Origin: Siculibacillus sp.
GTDB lineage: Bacteria; Pseudomonadota; Alphaproteobacteria; Rhizobiales; Ancalomicrobiaceae
Length of the DNA: 62,917 nucleotides
Assembly (NCBI GenBank): GCA_030247555.1
Contig: JAOTSD010000015.1
Location: 1 to 62,917, forward strand
Direction: 5' to 3'
Shown: in pieces, positions 19,601 through 25,898 of the stretch
How the letters are laid out: the number at the start of each line of letters is the position of its first letter
Numbering within the stretch: the first letter of the stretch is position 1
Translations under genes and position numbers: made by a program
Notes under the pieces: generated by a model
What the model saw: only the letters and a program-made list of their open reading frames with translations
What the model was told of the DNA's origin: nothing
Database searches by the model: none

Positions 19601-21499
19601 CGACCCGCGCACCTGGGCGAGGGTCGCGAGGTCCATGCCGATCTGGGTCGACGCTCCGTCCAACTGGCCGGAGGTGATCATCACGCTCACGGCGGTCGGG
19701 ATGCCGTCGACGGTCCGGCCGATGATGGTGTCGCCGAATTCGGAACCGATGGCGATGCGGCCGGTCTGGGTCGGGCCACCGATGGTGATCGCCAGAGCGT
19801 CGAGGACGATCGCGTCGTGCTCCTTGATGAAGTCGTTGACGGTCGTCTGGTGGGTCGCAAGATAAGCGGAATCGCGGCTCTGCTGGAAATTCTGGATGAT
19901 CACGTCGCCGACGGTGGCGTCGACCACGATGGTCGCCGCCGGCACACCGGGGGCGCCGTTCAGCGTCAGGGTGGTGCCGTCGGTGCCCGCGACGTTCTCC
20001 CAGACGATGTGGGCCGGACCGACGACGGAGATGGCCGGCGAGGAGATCTCGACGTTGTTGTTGACGAGGAGGCCGGAGATCGTCGCGGTCGACAGCGAGG
20101 CGGGCTCGGCGTCCGGCGCGGCGTCGGAGATCAGCGCGGCGGAGGGATCGAGTAGGAGGTGACCGGTAGAGCCGTTCACGGCGCGGGTGTTGACGTCGCC
20201 GGTGAAGGCGAGCGTGTCCTTGCCCGAGACCTCGACCTCACCGCCGTCGCCCGCCATCCCGAGCGCCTGAGCGGAGATGTAACCGGCGTAGCTGGTGTGT
20301 CCGTCGGCCCAGACCACGACCCGCCCGGCATCGCCGGATCCGGTCGAATCCGCCGACAGGCGGGCGCCGGCCTCGACGGTGACATCGGAGGCGTTGATGA
20401 TCGAGGCGTTCTTGCCCTGGAAGCCGCCGCCGACGAGGATCTCGCCGCCGCCATTGGTGCCGGAGGCGTCGATGCGCGCGCCGGAAGCCAGACGGATCGA
20501 TTCCGCCTCGACCACGACTTGACCGCCGATGGTGCCGGAGACGGCGACCGAACCGGAGATGTCGACCGCGGCCACGGCCCTGGGCTCGGATGAGCTCGCT
20601 GCGACGCGGCGGGTCTGGAAGCGGACCTTGCCGCCCGAGTTGTCGTGGTTGCGAGCGGAGATCGCACCGGAGTTGGAGATGCGACCGGAGTTGGCGGTCA
20701 GGAAGACCCGACCACCCCTGTTGGCGACGCCGGTCGCGCGCACGACGCCCGTGTTGTTGACGGCGAGCGCATAGTGGTTGCCGCCGGCGGCACGGAGCTC
20801 GGCGACGGTCGCCGCGATCGTACCGCTGTTGACGACCCGGCCGCTGCCGGCGCGCACCGCGATGCGGCCGTCCGGCGAATCGGAGGCGCGCAGGATGATC
20901 TCGGAGCCGGCGGCGAGGCCGACGGTCCCACCCGGCGCCGAGATGGAACCGTGGTTCTCGACCGAACGGGCGAACATGAAGACGTCGCCGCCACCGAACG
21001 AGGTGATCCGACCGAAGTTGATCACCGAGGCGGGCGAATCACCCTTGAAGGACAGGTCGCCGCGCGCGAGGAACTCCGAATCGGAGACGTCCAGCGTCGA
21101 GAGCACCAGCCCGGCGGTGTCCACCGTACCGGAAGGCCCGACGAGGATGCCGTTCGGGTTGATCAGCATCAGCGTACCGTTGGAGGAGAGCGATCCGTAG
21201 ATCGAGCTCGGATCCCCCGTGATCACGCGGTTCAGCGTGGCACCGCCGGTGGGCACCACGAACCGGGTCGATTCGCCGGCTCCGATCGAGAAACCCTGCC
21301 AATTGATGATCGCGCTCTGCGTCGACTGACCGACGAGGAGCGAACCGGCCAGCGACCGGTCGAAACCGGCCACGCCCGAGACGACCTGTTCGCCGACCGG
21401 ATTGGCTCCGACCGGAGCTGCGGCGAGGACCAGCGCGCTGGTCGTGGACAGCAGCCCGAGGTGGCGGGCGAGGGTGGTGATCCGACGGTGCGGCTTCAT
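7601..21499 (-). CDS. Giant TpsA two-partner-secretion exoprotein (filamentous-haemagglutinin-like, 4,632 aa)
   Basis: Secreted or surface-anchored filamentous protein, probably an adhesin. A signal peptide (1-32, cleavage near PVGA-NP) is followed by the TPS secretion domain (about 33-280). That domain has INWQGFSIG, the NPNGI motif at 114-118, and GLVLSTLDVSD, the signature read by TpsB. The rest is mainly right-handed beta-helix-like sequence with about thirty degenerate repeats of roughly 100-140 residues. Each has a [VI]G[HNS] motif (QIGHG, RIGNG, TIGSG) flanked by Gly-rich GGxGG stretches and VTVDxGxIxGxIxIxA strands. Non-repeat inserts occur near 1015-1320, near 2225-2300 (two DxNxDG calcium-loop-like motifs) and near 3750-3880 (Ala-rich helix). 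The only cysteines I found are 4465 and 4526. No intein, frameshift or toxin-like C-terminus was seen. Upstream is a 489-base AT-rich intergenic region and an AraC gene. Confidence 0.93.
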   Translation of the reverse strand: MKPHRRITTLARHLGLLSTTSALVLAAAPVGANPVGEQVVSGVAGFDRSLAGSLLVGQSTQSAIINWQGFSIGAGESTRFVVPTGGATLNRVITGDPSSIYGSLSSNGTLMLINPNGILVGPSGTVDTAGLVLSTLDVSDSEFLARGDLSFKGDSPASVINFGRITSFGGGDVFMFARSVENHGSISAPGGTVGLAAGSEIILRASDSPDGRIAVRAGSGRVVNSGTIAATVAELRAAGGNHYALAVNNTGVVRATGVANRGGRVFLTANSGRISNSGAISARNHDNSGGKVRFQTRRVAASSSEPRAVAAVDISGSVAVSGTIGGQVVVEAESIRLASGARIDASGTNGGGEILVGGGFQGKNASIINASDVTVEAGARLSADSTGSGDAGRVVVWADGHTSYAGYISAQALGMAGDGGEVEVSGKDTLAFTGDVNTRAVNGSTGHLLLDPSAALISDAAPDAEPASLSTATISGLLVNNNVEISSPAISVVGPAHIVWENVAGTDGTTLTLNGAPGVPAATIVVDATVGDVIIQNFQQSRDSAYLATHQTTVNDFIKEHDAIVLDALAITIGGPTQTGRIAIGSEFGDTIIGRTVDGIPTAVSVMITSGQLDGASTQIGMDLATLAQVRGSVSRLTDNDYQLYHAVNDPNDPRYYSQVWVEHAHNGDIEVNGVAVTIASGIGQSLAEAYRKGNFVQIGHGGNANYGYDTTSTGTTVAEPVDPALDGDGNPIVPPTSVDTRVSGEVTVVTTTSYALDGDGKLVATTEVATTTHRELTDTSGYAILDADIDVTAATLNMLTGTLAGAPIPGMSGERAYVQVGHGVDNYTINRAIHQGDVSGDITIDAAAVTVGLPAAFSPPYIPTSGTNPYQLRLDEQVDAVRVGHGGHATYKGVALGAEHGDEGAVIDPVEITTGRISGVITVNAGVLSVGGIETLASAPIGTNAPVLSIVRHDQIGHGATVKVVVADDGTAPSHGAIQTNIGAIGNFLTINGSYRNVIDFNNPFYQLTNASSGTHDHDGTPVDNTLLSDPHNTNAVIYYTIEYAIADDGTVTRTIVAHTLPTNVDLYDDAGKLNTNLIAYYDSTGSQGATIVSPDGTKTAKLDGLLRSFVGTLINDRSGLPTATSYSDGQVVTDYRADANGNPIILLAMDNAKNQGSDVQPWFNQALIAKGTDYATNYRAYMPATAATSETTVYGSTTGNSVGIRSNVSDTTTTNALNSGQFSNTFVDTGEVETDTATTITGDTNDQGEAKTLYGVRVMNPDGSVSTVTAFSLTAPRNAVGGASDVAQRFVANADGYNLNPVYADGQLSERLRTHAAGSPDIVINAGATTLQQSIIAGNMVPDAVAQWQHAIVGNGNWIRSSVTKLPDAVLQGDHLVKAVEYSQFADGSPVGLLEDAAGDRNLSSRGDITVSEGFISGRILMNTAALMLTANVTTGNQSAASMDEIFVRVGAGSVYDMRMASGAPAGGGDPLRPSRGADLVIDAAHILGATVDVTSTAAVQITAAVIEGNQSGMLSNFVTASIGNGSSFFITTGDGGAGGAADGFLSDPAGDRAVASARAGDVTLNRGTIGDGLLLVDRIDTDLNGGSGPVGGVVVGGTLVNANEPGWDSWNADGDVWYSARYGRTDTPETSGKVSATEGVKAATSGAAPTIFASDVNVSAVGLVTLLSNTTHGNQGAVSTAKGLTRIGNGNIVEISTGHGGTGAEAASGGRGGDIMITQRSQARDLDGFFGDTEDVAAGERGDVHVSALLVNVLANVVTGNQGTASWNTQASTIGSGDDFKLLTGHGGAAGAGNQSGVNILHAAQGGAGGNINVLLDTAETQGDIFVTASASGSEEEGAGLVTVWSQILEGQQTLSNFNQVETVIGHTSRFHAVAGAGGAGSAFSNSANVRGGDGGSILIGAPMVNDRIDDAAEYTELGFDAEAVGPYSHLGTADIRISAGGGLVQANRTSASNLTSPAEGVSDNIFAGIGMRDRVVAVAGNGGAGGSSSTAFVDGLQPDASGGNGGDAISVSGSVRSNIIVDAAASLMITNALLGSPLGGDGGYTQVHAQVGHDQDIYTSSGLAGNGGLLTATADKGGIADARISGVAALDSTTDSNDEQTKVADLAIKIIPTTGDGDLNRGGTDNGIDISGAGADGGTINAKGAAWSVADLASVGTVTEDADWETTKEVTLANDKFILYDKAGNPEFKWDATEKVWVDNRHDELRNPTGTFVAGENLANVLGADINRDGKIDVITFRGVDVANGAASYTVGGNQTTTIDGNSVVTATTLAQGDGTHRSARVDIVDINGDGNYDRLAGRGTPTAARATNVAYVGSSNTAYRNGVLDYEVVTTRTTVTPYVAGTARTDNWSGSSAVVTAAGGFGSGANGGYSLQVETPNEGLFVSGDFSRSNGGRGGDSVISTGYTNGRIDVSTLLLTVITNIDDVPSGLGNPSGQVGLPNDRYTARLGHGGTYLADTANTAAASSWQAGADFGLATPKLDVSSLLWTGEQATRTLLAVTASANGGNAGGNAVVAVGGRAGDSLIALGSLRPVDATASVTERDELTGAINIAAEVVSVSTIVNNDLGGNIATTQIGHGDQIFANANGAKMVAIITTPALDSTMLSPWRAGSAIPGTAPAGNTGGSGMAAQDNLITEIASAGRGGNATVDQGNIKGKVTIEATSVAVTLARGQLSIWPTFPTPSFGDTMVAQIGHGSYSSALAGNGGGGLLVGTGGVGVFAPINLGDGRMEGSGGAGGNATVALGNIVDAGIDITTSADVSVTNLVWEWQNHIGRAQIGSGNIAFATAGFGGVGTTLSNARLHNNQFGYHLDETVTGSASKATVYARAVESIVKADAGVHLEAAPTDGATSAVADGQIGGTFNGGKGGDATVSTGLINNAIELTVGGSVLVTADVGQIIGGTQIYTSLDDHVLATIGHGSYGTSVSGAGGDAALGAGVSNVNVSMNGGAGGISTVDLGDIGRYVAGRTELIDGVDATGAAPIVIDFTNGGLLTVTALNGQGAASTADPLDDSLRVDAAVIGHTAFAYADSTYAKGGNASLAASRIGHADGGAGGSAIARNGSILGSISIGDFVDGEYVDAPSAILVSAVEDQAWNLGRAEARIGHFRQAQARSGLGDLSSALQAVGGLGGNVRDFAISEYDSFDHTTDSYTTTHTWYGVGETAIAGPSNVQPEQPNWYPINQRGTAFGGKGGDATTTLGEIDGDLNVYASGAITVTALVSIPPSNLAAIPLQSIVEAGIGFRDRTKTVAADGGIGGTADTNPNGHSSGEVGTSVLPIALAVDVSGADIKAATDALASMGGDGGNAVTDSGAHIGAINVRADVVAVTSLQTAGALTNGLSVNSQIGHSTYDLLTVAGMGGDDAKRGGDGGNATLIQRGFGGDIAVTADTSIAVTATSNFGLPSSVVDAYIGNRQSAGNNLLIASATGTVNPLYWAGGVYGGAAGTGGNGGSVTVEQLGTVSKTVMAGAATVADASTSDITLRSYGTIDVASTSAAVDLGIATTHVGHDVRLVRAVAAAGSASALAGEAAYVREDGSEKLSAKGGDLTISQGPIDADVTLRGTGAVTASANSIAASSIANTFIGNYQTVEIAGSGAGANIVTSFANSDTTGTDGAHPAPAGSGDGGTVIVSAGALDGRTLIQSDAGDVTVMSNAALGVAADTLVGSQRLITVTSGAGGASGGDGGNIAITRGDIVNDIALVTFRGNTTSVTSAGALGIASTKVGAREYVTATAGDGGAAHDLSGLAGDLGSFVGSTPNDATVIGNPNAVSTDRSLDQARSAIRAMESVVASLEQAAAKAAAVGDTANAATISAQLTAADTALANAKTEINAAGVANSDALPNDAVKAHAVAVAVERIQGYAETVQTAATTVAALPEKLVDPGKGGDVIHAGTSLISSNVGIYATASTAISGFVDPNNLAPVALTSATGAPTQSGTVNVASLAAGAVTSVHIGTERIVSNTSGNGGATVGTPGAISVADTTTGSTVLAGGAVTVTSAPTLGVATLRVGDLVSMTNTAGTANAAPIETGGSVTSTSTIGAAAGKTADILVFAQVGDASITAAPVGGSSMLQIGHGSLSSQNGGAESKLTNSQTIEGKISVVSKGATEISSILAGNLQVGDTINENGNLVSTARGTTPAGSGSTSTQSVDSDIAIAAATGLKVDGTTGTVLIGSSSPAAVIGTTETMNGQPTTWTPGVGVGIGPAFVPILPTTNVGVASGWNGSAPQSQTIGGDITVHVNVVDAETTMPGLMTGVDLEVADGSATGAGDASITGATARIGHSFTPNADDTVQTARGDIWVEVGADLLVQTANIGHDHYYDGLDASKTRLTGLTTIGAAQNTPTFNENTSPDAMKFENAVINSGDKANGGQLRFFIPSRSNLTTVGANVFNDSGASDEVKERSASEGPIFAADGGSPHENGFQPMSTTATYAVTGEANFAFYFATPQPFLYDPWSVRLLHGNMRGGSECDPTGGFFAGEAGWIMGQPGDFAIGYRTVGDGSPLAFDGRGVMAASSSNWVFGGNVAPAGHCRSGGGTGGMASSAGSPAASGGGSSGGGGERRAEAGTATPVATFVAPTWVAVRPEDIVVVPTPAVPRITQTSVIAGINTAVQIKPARLNILSMAASGVAPKNDGGLQ

Positions 21500-21988
21500 G
21501 AAGTGAATCCCGGTGAGAATACTTTCCGAACCGGCTATATGGGCTCACCGAACCGTAGGGAAGCTAGAGACGCGCAACTCTGTCACCAACCCGCACATGG
21601 TTGCCGTTTTCTTTAAAAAATATGGGACTGTAGCACCGGCGCCACGCCCCATTTCTCGCGGCGCGATGATAACCATATAAAATCATGAGGCTTTTGCGAT
21701 TGGGCTTCTTGGCGGCGCGACGAGGTCGTCTCTGCTGCATCCGGTCGCACCTCGGATGTCGCCGCGGAGGCGCATCGCGACCGAGAACCGTCGCCGGGCC
21801 ACCTTCGGGCGCGACTCATCGTCGATTCACCGTCATTCGCTCGAATGAAAATGAAACAATAAGTATTTTTTCAGTGAACATAAATCGAAGTGGCGCACTG
21901 CTTGATTTCCCAGCGAAACAGACCTCATGGTTTGTTCCGCACGACTTCCGTTCGTCGGCCCGATCAACCGCTCGGGACCCGGTCGATC
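21500..21988. promoter_or_regulatory. AT-rich intergenic region upstream of tpsA with a 16-base dyad
   Basis: This 489-base gap between the upstream AraC gene and tpsA is clearly richer in A and T than its surroundings, with runs near 21610, 21675 and 21870. A perfect dyad TCATTCG-CT-CGAATGA lies at 21833-21848. On the minus strand a CATATAG sequence near 21536-21542 could serve as a -10 element for tpsA, but I see no convincing -35. I see no gene here. The region probably holds the tpsA promoter and regulator sites; a small RNA cannot be excluded. Confidence 0.4.
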
Positions 21989-23008
21989 TCAGCGCTCGGC
22001 ACGCCGCTCCCGATCGGGGGGCACTTCGCGCGCGCGGGCCCGCCGCACGACGTCGCGGGGCGATTCGCCGTATCTCTTGCGGAAGCTGGTGGCAAAATAG
22101 CCGGGATGGTTGAACCCCGATTCGCGCGCGATCTCCTCCACGGTGCGGCGATTCTCCGGATCGGAGAGGCTCGCGCGGGCATTGGCGAGACGGACCTGGC
22201 TGACGTATTCGGAAATGGTGCAGTTCAGCGTTCTGCGAAATCCGAGTTGCAGGGCGCGCGGGCTCATGCCGGCACGTGCCGCCAACTGGCCCAGATCGAA
22301 GTCCTCGTGGAAGTTCTCGGCGATGAATTCCAGACAGGCGCGCAGGCCTGGGCGGGCCGATGGACGTCGCTGTTGGCGGACACGGCTTTCGGCGCTCTCG
22401 GCGGCCCGCAGCATCATGGCGACACGACCGGCCACGATCGCCGACATCGACGTCACGTACTCGAGCGGGTAGGCGCGCGACGACGGATCGCCGTCGGCCA
22501 CGTTGAGCAGAGCGTTGATCAGGATGCCGAATTGGGGAAGTCCGACGAGATCGGACTCCATGGCGCAATTCGCGATGATGGCGGCGTGATCCTCGGAGCC
22601 GCTGAAGGCCCGCAGCCAATGCTGCAGCGCTTCGGCACGAACCTCGACGAGAACGAAACGCGCTTCGCCTTCGAGGTCGAACGAGACTTCGCCCAACGGC
22701 AGGAAGGCGAAGGTCTTGGGAGCGGGCTCTCTGGCGCCACGCAGGAACTGGACGAAGGAACGCCCACTCGCCGCACCCGCCAGCATGGCGTCGGCCGAGC
22801 CCACCAGCATTCGCAAGCAGACGCGCCGACCGATGAGGACGGAGAGCCGGCAGTCGCCGAAGCCGTAGGACTGGACCGTCAGACGCCAGTCGTCGGCCTT
22901 CTCATGAGGCACCACGTGGCAGTTCCACACCGCGCGGATTCGTTCCCGGTCGTCGGTCGCGGCACCCTCGCGGAAGACGAAGGTCTCCCGCACGAACTTT
23001 TCGAACAT
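21989..23008 (-). CDS. AraC-family transcriptional regulator (AraC_binding_2-type N-terminus)
   Basis: A DNA-binding regulator of 339 aa. The C-terminal part (about 235-325) holds the double helix-turn-helix: DFDLGQLAARAGMSPRALQ for the first helix pair and TVEEIARESGFNHPGYFATSF plus FRKRYGESP for the second, the best conserved part of the family. The N-terminal 200 residues resemble the AraC-binding-like domain found in FeaR-type regulators (PGxLSV-like GDCRLSVLIG, LPLGEVSF). It lies immediately upstream of tpsA in the same direction, separated by 489 bases, so it is a plausible but unproven regulator of the secretion operon. The effector is unknown. Confidence 0.9.
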   Translation of the reverse strand: MFEKFVRETFVFREGAATDDRERIRAVWNCHVVPHEKADDWRLTVQSYGFGDCRLSVLIGRRVCLRMLVGSADAMLAGAASGRSFVQFLRGAREPAPKTFAFLPLGEVSFDLEGEARFVLVEVRAEALQHWLRAFSGSEDHAAIIANCAMESDLVGLPQFGILINALLNVADGDPSSRAYPLEYVTSMSAIVAGRVAMMLRAAESAESRVRQQRRPSARPGLRACLEFIAENFHEDFDLGQLAARAGMSPRALQLGFRRTLNCTISEYVSQVRLANARASLSDPENRRTVEEIARESGFNHPGYFATSFRKRYGESPRDVVRRARAREVPPDRERRAER

Positions 23009-23320
23009 CGAACCCCAACTCTGAGTACTTTCGGTTCGATGAAACTAATGTCCCGCATTCTCATAAACTTGGTATCATGCGCCGACCGTTTGTGTTTTCG
23101 CGCCAAATTCGGGGAATGCGAACTTTCATGCCGATTTGTCGGTTGATTTTCGCATCGATGGCGAGTCGCGCGCGGCGATCTGACACATGAGTCCCGACGA
23201 AAGGCCGACTTGCCCGAAGCGGCTGCCCCACCTTCGATTCGGCACCGCGATTCGTGGCGCTCGACCTCGCCCGCCCGCGCCGCTCCTTTCCGACGCCGAC
23301 GCTCCTGGACCGAGAAACGC
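23009..23320. other. Intergenic region between two divergent AraC genes
   Basis: About 312 bases between divergent starts. The half nearest the minus-strand gene is AT-richer (23030-23160) and likely holds its promoter. I found no convincing -35/-10 pair, no clear operator and no open frame with protein-like composition. The frame of the downstream plus-strand gene is open further upstream, but that extension is Arg/Ala-rich and lacks a ribosome binding site. Confidence 0.5.
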
Positions 23321-24394
23321 ATGGCTTTCCGACTGCCCAACATCGGCCGCGCCATCCCCCCGCTCGATCGAGCGCGTGTCCGCGGTCCGATCGCCAAGCC
23401 CATCTTCGATTTCGCCGCCAGCGCCGGCGTCGACACCGATCGACTGCGCGCCGAGGCCGGGCTGGCGACGGGCGTCGGCCCGGACGCCGACATCGGCGTG
23501 GCCGACCATCTCGCCCTGCTCCTGGCCGGAGAACGATTGCTCGGCGATCCGTTGTTCGGGCTCCACGTCGGGCTGGAGATGCGCCCCACCGACATCCCCG
23601 CCTACGGCATGGCGCTGTGCGCCTGTCTCAGGGTCGGCACCGCGCTGCGGCTGATGCAACGCTACGAGAGCATGGCTCACGATCTCGGCCGTTGCCTGTT
23701 GTCATTCGAGAGTGACATGGTTCGCCTGCGGGTGCACTCGCCCTGGTTCGACCTGCCCGGTGGGCGCCATCTCGTCGAGATGATGGGCTCCGGCTTCCGC
23801 ACCCATGCCGATTGGCTGGTCGGCCGCAGACTGCCCGCCCTCGAGGTCCGCTCACCGTTCGGGCCCGCTCCGGGGGTCGACCCGGAACACTACGCGCGGA
23901 TCATCGGCGTGCCCGTGGTCTTCGGTGCGCAACACGCCGAATTGACCTTCGCGGCGGAGATGCTCGACTGGCGGTTCGCCAGCGCCGAGAGCGGCATGTT
24001 CGCGCCGCTCGTCCACTGGGCCGAACAACATTTCGTTCGGCACAAGCGAGCGGAGGAGAGAGGAGTGTTCATCGAGCAGGTCCGCGCCCATCTGCGGGCA
24101 GCGCTGGCCGCCGGTCGGGCAGACCTCTTCGGCACGGCGGAAGCCCTCGGCATGGCGCCGCGCACCCTCCAGCGCCGACTGATCGAACACGGCACCAGCC
24201 TGTCCGATTTGCTCGACGACGTCCGGATCGAAAGCGTCCACGCGTTGATGGACGACAGCACCCTGCCGTTCGGCGAGGTCGCTCGTCGATTGGGTTTCCG
24301 CAACCAGTCGAGCTTCAACCACGCCTATCGCGGCTGGTTCGGCACCACGCCGACCGAAGCGCGCGAGCGCGCACCGCGCTTCGCCGCCTTCTGA
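23321..24394 (+). CDS. AraC-family transcriptional regulator (arabinose-binding-domain type, OruR/ArgR-like)
   Basis: A 357-aa regulator. The N-terminal domain (about 20-200, PF12625-like) shows ERLLGDPLFGLHVGLEM, YESMAHDLGR and HLVEMMGSGFR, typical of the AraC ligand-binding domain found in OruR-like proteins. The C-terminal HTH (about 255-345) contains FGTAEALGMAPRTLQRRL and GEVARRLGFRNQSSFNHAYRGWFG, the canonical second helix-turn-helix. The ATG at 23321 is chosen because the residues upstream are not protein-like. Its last 70 bases overlap, tail to tail, the end of the next AraC gene, which is a clear paralogue. Target and effector are unknown. Confidence 0.9.
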   Translation: MAFRLPNIGRAIPPLDRARVRGPIAKPIFDFAASAGVDTDRLRAEAGLATGVGPDADIGVADHLALLLAGERLLGDPLFGLHVGLEMRPTDIPAYGMALCACLRVGTALRLMQRYESMAHDLGRCLLSFESDMVRLRVHSPWFDLPGGRHLVEMMGSGFRTHADWLVGRRLPALEVRSPFGPAPGVDPEHYARIIGVPVVFGAQHAELTFAAEMLDWRFASAESGMFAPLVHWAEQHFVRHKRAEERGVFIEQVRAHLRAALAAGRADLFGTAEALGMAPRTLQRRLIEHGTSLSDLLDDVRIESVHALMDDSTLPFGEVARRLGFRNQSSFNHAYRGWFGTTPTEARERAPRFAAF

Positions 24395-25473
24395 GGGGGG
24401 CCGCCTCCGGCAGGATCGGCGCGCAACGCCCCGGGCGCGACGCCGTACCACCGCCGGAAGGCGTGGTTGAATGAACTCTGTTCGGTGAACCCGAGCATCA
24501 GCGCCACTTCCGTCAGCGGCAGTGTCTCGTCGGCGACCCATTCGCGCGCCAGCGTGCGGCGCACCTCGTCCATGAGACGCGAATGGCTGGTGCCGAGTTC
24601 GGCCAACCGCCGCTGGAGAGTTCGCGGAGCCATACCGACGGCGGCGGCGAGATCCTGGACGCGGGTCCGCCCGCTGGCGAACCCGTCGCGCACCGCCCGC
24701 TCGAGAGCGGCGATCGACGGGGCGTCACCGTCCTGACCGGCGAGCGGGCCGAGGCGCCGCTCCGCCGCCGCCAGGGCCTGGGTGAAGAGCACCGGATCGC
24801 GGTTGCGCACCGGCAGATCGAGGGCTTCCGCCGGCAGGACGAAGCCATCGAAAGGCGCCCCGAAGCACACCGGCGCTGCGAAGAAGGCCTCGTGGATCGC
24901 AGGATCGACGCCGTCCGGCGGCGCATGCGCGAAGTGGACGGTTTCGCAGGGGATCGTCGCTTCGACCAGCCAGTCGATGACGGCGCGCAGGCCCGCGACG
25001 TTCGCTTCGACGAGATGTCTCGCACCCGGCAGGGCCCGCCACGGCGTCCGCCAGATCACCCGGACCGACCGGCCGGTCCGCTCGAAGGTGGTGCGTCCGA
25101 GGTCGTGCGCCAGCGGCTCGAATCGCTCCGTCGCCTCGAGCACGGCCCGCAGGTCCGGCGCCGAGAGGAGCACCATGGCGTAGCCGGTGGCGTCCGTCGC
25201 ACGCATGCGGCGACCGACCTGCAATCCGAAATACGGATCGCCGAGCAGCGCGGCGGCCGTCTCGAGCAGGCGAAGATGGTCTTCGACCGGGATCGCGTCG
25301 GCGGCCACCGGCACGAGGCCGCCCGCGTCGAGCGCCACGCCCAACCGTGGAAGATCGAGCCCGCACTCCTGCGCCGCCCGCAGGACGCAGGTGACCTGGG
25401 CGGCACCGACCCGCGCCCGCGACGAAGGTGGAGATGGCGAGGGATCTCCTCGCCCGGCCGGTGTACGGTCCAT
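24325..25473 (-). CDS. AraC-family transcriptional regulator, paralogue of its convergent neighbour
   Basis: A 382-aa regulator. Its N-terminal domain aligns by eye with the neighbouring regulator: LLGDPYFGLQVGRRMRATD, FEPLAHDLGRTTF and RHLVEANVAGLR are recognisable counterparts. The C-terminal HTH is LAAAVGMAPRTLQRRLAELG and TEVALMLGFTEQSSFNHAFRRWYG. The protein ends with about 30 basic, low-complexity residues encoded in the stretch that overlaps the neighbour's 3' end. The ATG at 25473 is the last start before the conserved domain; the frame stays open upstream for hundreds of codons without protein-like composition. The function is unknown. The pair may regulate each other through antisense overlap. 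Confidence 0.88.
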   Translation of the reverse strand: MDRTPAGRGDPSPSPPSSRARVGAAQVTCVLRAAQECGLDLPRLGVALDAGGLVPVAADAIPVEDHLRLLETAAALLGDPYFGLQVGRRMRATDATGYAMVLLSAPDLRAVLEATERFEPLAHDLGRTTFERTGRSVRVIWRTPWRALPGARHLVEANVAGLRAVIDWLVEATIPCETVHFAHAPPDGVDPAIHEAFFAAPVCFGAPFDGFVLPAEALDLPVRNRDPVLFTQALAAAERRLGPLAGQDGDAPSIAALERAVRDGFASGRTRVQDLAAAVGMAPRTLQRRLAELGTSHSRLMDEVRRTLAREWVADETLPLTEVALMLGFTEQSSFNHAFRRWYGVAPGALRADPAGGGPPQKAAKRGARSRASVGVVPNQPR

Positions 25474-25898
25474 GCTCGCCGTCCCTCTTCGAAGTCCGCG
25501 AGTGGAGTGCCACACCGGTCTTCGAACGAGTTCCCATCGTGCCGATCTTCGACCTCGGAACGATGGCTCGAGTTGCCGCACCCGCGGCCGTTCCTCGACG
25601 ACGAATCCCTCCGCCACCGATTCGTTCGATGGCATAGCGCCTTTTCGCCCCGACGGGTTCGGAGATGTGCGACCCGTACCCATCGGAAACCCGGTCCGAC
25701 GCGATCGGCGGTGTCCGACGCGGCTCGCGCGCCACCCCCTGCGAAGGACGAGCGCCGCGATCACCGTTCCTCCGCGGCCGGCCTCCCGCCGCGGACGCGT
25801 CACGCCGGGCGCCGAAGAACGATGGAGGCCCGGGCCGGCTTCGCCCGACCCGGATGACGAACGCCGCGATCGACCGCGAGTGCGCACCGGGGCGCCGG
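25474..25898. other. Intergenic region without a recognised gene
   Basis: This 425-base stretch lies between the AraC start and the hydratase stop, both on the minus strand. All frames are open because of the high GC content, but composition is Arg/Pro/Gly-rich and nothing resembles a conserved protein. The AraC promoter should lie at its left end. I see no clear promoter elements, terminator or RNA gene. Confidence 0.5.

Noticed and set aside
11456-20155. 2,899-codon open frame on the plus strand, antisense to tpsA
   Set aside because: It is the mirror of tpsA codon usage (GC-rich third positions rarely create stops on the opposite strand). It is Arg/Asp/Gly/Val-rich, has no domain-like segment, and follows tpsA exactly.
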